From Bryobacterales bacterium (GTDB taxonomy: Bacteria; Acidobacteriota; Terriglobia; Bryobacterales; Bryobacteraceae): a stretch of 25,022 bases of DNA. The first letter of the stretch is position 1. Each line of letters begins with the position of its first letter. Shown here in pieces: positions 21,909-25,022 of this stretch. The notes under the pieces were generated by a model that was not told the origin of the DNA, ran no database searches, and saw only the letters and a program-made list of their open reading frames with translations. The position numbers and the translations under genes were made by a program. The stretch is from contig PKZC01000198.1 in NCBI GenBank assembly GCA_003132905.1, positions 3,905 through 28,926 on the forward strand, in the 5' to 3' direction.

Positions 21909-24308
21909 ATGGTAGCGTCGCTAGCGAATTCCTACGATTATCGTCTAGTCGCCTTGTCCGTGATCATCGCCATCACGGCGTCTTATGCGGCCCTCGACCT
22001 GGGCGGCCGCGTAACGGCCTCGCGTGGAGCGGTCCAACTCAGTTGGCTGACTGGCGGGTCCTTGGCCATGGGGATGGGCATCTGGTCCATGCACTATATC
22101 GGAATGCTCGCCTACGACCTTCCCGTCACCGTGCACTATCATTGGCCAACGGTTTTGTTGTCGCTGGTGGCGGCTATCCTTGCGTCGGCGGTGGCGTTGT
22201 TTGTCGTGAGCCGGAACACCATGGGGCCGATGAGCACCGGCATTGGCGGGCTGCTGATGGGAAGCGGCATTGCATCCATGCACTATGTCGGAATGGAAGC
22301 CATGCGGCTGCAAGCGATGTGCCGCTACACGGTCTGGATCGTGATTGTATCGCTGGTACTGGCGATTGTGATCTCATTGGTCGCCTTATGGCTGACTTTT
22401 CATTTGCGTGCGCAGACCAAGTCCATGGGCTGGCGCAAGCTGGCGAGCGCTCTATTGATGGGCATCGCAATCCCGGTAATGCACTACACCGGCATGGCAG
22501 CGGTCACCTTCACTCCAATGAACCAGCCCGTAGACCTGAGCCATTCGGTTGAAATTACTTCGCTTGGCATCGTTGGTATTGGCGGGGTCACGCTCATGGT
22601 TCTCGTTTTAGCGATCCTGACCTCCTTCGTGGATCGGCTCTTTTCAGCGCAATCCCTGGAACTGCGGCATGAGCGCGATCTCTTGCGCATCTTATTGGAC
22701 AACATTCCCGATTACATCTATTTCAAGGACTCCAGCAATCGGTTCATCCGTATAAACAAGGCGCTCGCATCATGGTTTGGAATCGAGGGTCCGGAAGCGG
22801 CGCGTGGCCGAAGCCCCGCGGACTACTTTGATCCCGAAACGGCAGAGATGCTACGCTCAGACGATCAGAAGATCCTGCTGTCGGGCCGGCCGATGATCGC
22901 CCAAACCTTACTGCTCCCCCATTCCGGCACCTCGCGCTGGATGGCCGTGACGAAGGTCCCTGTAAAGGACGGATCGCCCTACGGCCCGCTCATCGTCGGG
23001 ATTTCGCGGGACATCACGCTGTGGAAAGAGACCATGGAGGAACTAGAAAGAAGTGAGGCCTCGTTCCGGCTCCTTTTCTCCGCGGTTCCTCACGCCGTCT
23101 TTGTATGCGACATGGAGACGTTTGAAATCCTGCAAGTGAATGACGCGGCCACCCGGACCTATGGTTATACGGCGGAAGAGTTTCACGCCATGCGCCTCTA
23201 CGATATCTATCCCGCCAGCGACCATACGCTTCTGAAGCAGACTTTGGAAGCACTTGATCCGTCCAATTTATCGCGCGACGCCCGGAACCATCTGACAAAA
23301 GATGGACGGACATTGGACGTAGAAATCACCGTTCATCAGCTGGAATTCCATGAGCGCAGGACCATGCTCATCACGGTGCTGGACGTGAGCGAACGAAAGC
23401 GGCTGGAACTCGATCTGCGGCATGCCCAAAAGCTGGAGGCAGTGGGCCAGTTAGCGGCTGGCATCGCTCATGAGATCAACACGCCCATCCAGTACGTCGG
23501 AGATAACCTTCGTTTTCTCAGCGATTCCTTTAGAGAGCGCGAAGCTGTCCTGGTGCAATACGAACGCCTTCTGGCTGGGCCGTTAGCCGGTGAGATCGCG
23601 CGCGGTTTCAACGATCAGGTGAAAGCTGTTCAACAAAACGCTGATATGGAGTATTTGAGCCGCGAAATACCCAGGGCCCTGGAGCAGTCGCTCGATGGAG
23701 TGGAGCGCATTGCCACGATTGTGCGCGCCATGAAGTCTTTCGCTCATCCCGGGAGTGACGAGAAGAAGCCGGCGGATCTGAACCAGGCGCTTTCCGAGGC
23801 GATAATCGTGGCCACAAATGAGCTGAAGTATGTGGCCGATGTAGTGCAAGATTTTGGCGAACTTCCGGCCGTTTGGTGCAACCTTGGCGACATTAACCAG
23901 GTTTTCCTGAATCTGCTGGTGAATGCCGCTCACGCCATCGGCGATGTGGTAAGTAAGAGCGGTTCCCGAGGGGAGATCCGGGTAAGAACACGATGCGAGG
24001 GCGGCGAGGTAGTCGTATCAATCATTGACACCGGCTGCGGCATTCCGGCGGCAGTTCAGTCGCGAATGTTCGAGCCGTTTTTTACAACCAAAGAAGTGGG
24101 CAGGGGCACCGGTCAAGGACTTGCGATCGCCCGCAACATCGTGGTTGAAAGACACGGTGGCAGAATTACTTTCGAGCCCAATCTCCCTCGAGGCACGACG
24201 TTTATGGTGTCGCTTCCCGTAGGGGGAGCGCTAGATGCATCCGATGCTTCTACTGTATCCGGTGCATCCAATGACGCGCGGCCGAGATCGGAAATGGAGG
24301 TCCTATGA
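21909..24308 (+). CDS. MHYT-domain membrane sensor histidine kinase with two PAS domains
   Basis: A 799-residue kinase. Residues 10-245 form an MHYT sensor of about seven membrane helices with the three diagnostic repeats MHYIGM (61-66), MHYVGM (124-129) and MHYTGM (191-196); this domain is proposed to bind copper and sense O2, CO or NO. Two PAS domains follow (about 255-372 and 380-494), then a histidine kinase with H521 in 'AAGIAHEINTP', the N box 'NLLVNAAHA', 'DTGCGIP' and 'GRGTGQGLAIAR'. The HEINTP-type H box and long insert after it resemble kinases paired with HDOD or HD-GYP regulators. The start ATG has only weak ribosome-binding signal and lies 15 nt after a palindrome. Its TGA overlaps the next gene's ATG (24305-24308), so the downstream receiver-HDOD protein is the likely partner. 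Confidence 0.92.
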   Translation: MVASLANSYDYRLVALSVIIAITASYAALDLGGRVTASRGAVQLSWLTGGSLAMGMGIWSMHYIGMLAYDLPVTVHYHWPTVLLSLVAAILASAVALFVVSRNTMGPMSTGIGGLLMGSGIASMHYVGMEAMRLQAMCRYTVWIVIVSLVLAIVISLVALWLTFHLRAQTKSMGWRKLASALLMGIAIPVMHYTGMAAVTFTPMNQPVDLSHSVEITSLGIVGIGGVTLMVLVLAILTSFVDRLFSAQSLELRHERDLLRILLDNIPDYIYFKDSSNRFIRINKALASWFGIEGPEAARGRSPADYFDPETAEMLRSDDQKILLSGRPMIAQTLLLPHSGTSRWMAVTKVPVKDGSPYGPLIVGISRDITLWKETMEELERSEASFRLLFSAVPHAVFVCDMETFEILQVNDAATRTYGYTAEEFHAMRLYDIYPASDHTLLKQTLEALDPSNLSRDARNHLTKDGRTLDVEITVHQLEFHERRTMLITVLDVSERKRLELDLRHAQKLEAVGQLAAGIAHEINTPIQYVGDNLRFLSDSFREREAVLVQYERLLAGPLAGEIARGFNDQVKAVQQNADMEYLSREIPRALEQSLDGVERIATIVRAMKSFAHPGSDEKKPADLNQALSEAIIVATNELKYVADVVQDFGELPAVWCNLGDINQVFLNLLVNAAHAIGDVVSKSGSRGEIRVRTRCEGGEVVVSIIDTGCGIPAAVQSRMFEPFFTTKEVGRGTGQGLAIARNIVVERHGGRITFEPNLPRGTTFMVSLPVGGALDASDASTVSGASNDARPRSEMEVL

Positions 24309-25022
24309 AACGGATTTTGTTTGTGGACGACGAGCCCCGCATCCTCGAAGGGCTACAACGCAGTCTTCGTCCCTGCCGCGAGCACTGGGACATGTCTTTC
24401 GCCAATAGCGGCCAGGAAGCTCTCGCGATCCTGTCAAAAAGCGCTTTCGACGTAATCATCAGCGACATGCGCATGCCCGTGATGGACGGCGCCCAGTTGC
24501 TGGAGCTGGTGCGCGATCGCTATCCCGGCATGATGCGAATTGTGCTCTCGGGCCAGTTTGAGATGGAGGCTACCATGCGCGCCGTACCGGTTGCGCACCA
24601 ATTTCTAACCAAGCCCTGCGATCCTGGCAAGCTCCAGGCGGTAATCGAACGTTCTTGTGGAGGAACCTCCGAAGTCGCCGACAGCGGGATCCGGCGTCTC
24701 ATTGCCGCCATTGGGGAGCTGCCTGCCCTGCCGAGCACCTATGCGGCGCTGGCAGCCGCAATCGACGATCCTGAGACGCCGCTCGATCAAATTGCCGCCA
24801 TTGTGGAACGCGACGTCGCTGTGGCCGCCAAGGTGCTGCAACTTGTCAACTCATCGTTCTTTGGCCTGTCCCGCGAAATTGCCACCGTTTCCATGGCTGT
24901 AGGATTTCTGGGATTCGAGGTGCTGGAGCAACTAGTCATCACGATAGAACTCTTTCGCGCGTTCGACTGCGGATGTCAGGTGACCGGATTCTCCGTGGAA
25001 GCGACTCAACGGCATTCCCGCT
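24305..25022 (+). CDS. Response regulator with receiver and HDOD domains (3'-truncated by window end)
   Basis: The frame is open from the ATG at 24305 to the window edge, giving 239 residues. The receiver (1-118) is intact: acidic pair D8-D9, phospho-acceptor D54 in 'IISDMRMP', S82 and K103 in 'FLTKP'. An HDOD domain starts near 128 with 'LPALPSTYAALAAAIDDPETPLDQIAAIV' (quoted region 137-167) and 'VLQLVNSSFFGL', the conserved core of this HD-related output domain, which usually lacks the metal-binding HD residues and acts in signalling. The gene overlaps the MHYT kinase stop by ATGA, so it is its cognate regulator. The rest of the HDOD domain, and any further domain, lies outside the window. 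Confidence 0.9.
   Translation, partial: MKRILFVDDEPRILEGLQRSLRPCREHWDMSFANSGQEALAILSKSAFDVIISDMRMPVMDGAQLLELVRDRYPGMMRIVLSGQFEMEATMRAVPVAHQFLTKPCDPGKLQAVIERSCGGTSEVADSGIRRLIAAIGELPALPSTYAALAAAIDDPETPLDQIAAIVERDVAVAAKVLQLVNSSFFGLSREIATVSMAVGFLGFEVLEQLVITIELFRAFDCGCQVTGFSVEATQRHSR

Noticed and set aside
24225..24275. Repeated GATGC/GCATCC words near the end of the MHYT kinase gene
   Set aside because: They encode a Ser/Asp/Ala-rich linker after the kinase domain; short codon-level repetition explains them and no regular array is present.

Overview
The window looks like chromosomal DNA of a moderately high-GC, Gram-negative soil or environmental bacterium. A tripartite efflux system, lipoproteins, a Tat-exported flavoprotein and a multihaem cytochrome all imply an envelope with a periplasm. 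The mix of gene families recalls Acidobacteriota (Solibacter/Bryobacter-like). That placement is inference from general resemblance; there is no rRNA or other marker gene here. I see no tRNA, rRNA, CRISPR array, transposase or phage gene, and the region reads as ordinary dense chromosome with many overlapping start/stop pairs.

Layout. 1-470 is the tail of a GT-C-like membrane glycosyltransferase. 479-997 (minus) is a PilZ protein with a C-terminal HxxxCxxC zinc-finger-like motif. 1133-3221 (minus) is a two-component pair: a membrane PAS histidine kinase and a NarL/LuxR-type regulator, with an unusually long 80-nt overlap. Divergent from it, 3435-12288 (plus) is a metal-efflux cluster: an outer-membrane TolC-like factor, a lipoprotein adaptor, and two tandem CzcA-like RND pumps sharing one adaptor and one outer-membrane channel. 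12357-13985 is a large unknown membrane protein and 14133-14462 a small degenerate receiver-like protein.

14493-16903 (minus) is cydBA, a short-Q-loop cytochrome bd quinol oxidase. Divergent from it, 17034-19135 (plus) pairs a Tat-signal FAD oxidoreductase of the phytoene-desaturase/PYROXD2 type with a translationally coupled pentahaem c-type cytochrome. 19151-20083 (minus) is a DUF72 protein with a good sigma70-type promoter. 20346-21730 (minus) is an Rrf2 regulator coupled to cysteine synthase, reminiscent of the CymR/CysK regulatory partnership. 21909-25022 (plus) is an MHYT-domain sensor kinase followed by a receiver-HDOD protein cut by the window end.

How the parts may work together. 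The kinase/regulator pair may control the divergent efflux operon. The flavoprotein, pentahaem cytochrome and bd oxidase may form a periplasmic electron-transfer route; this is the most system-like candidate in the window. The Rrf2 protein probably controls cysK. Intergenic regions hold several clean palindromes (3345-3356, 20287-20324, 21875-21893) and short tandem duplications that the genes do not explain.
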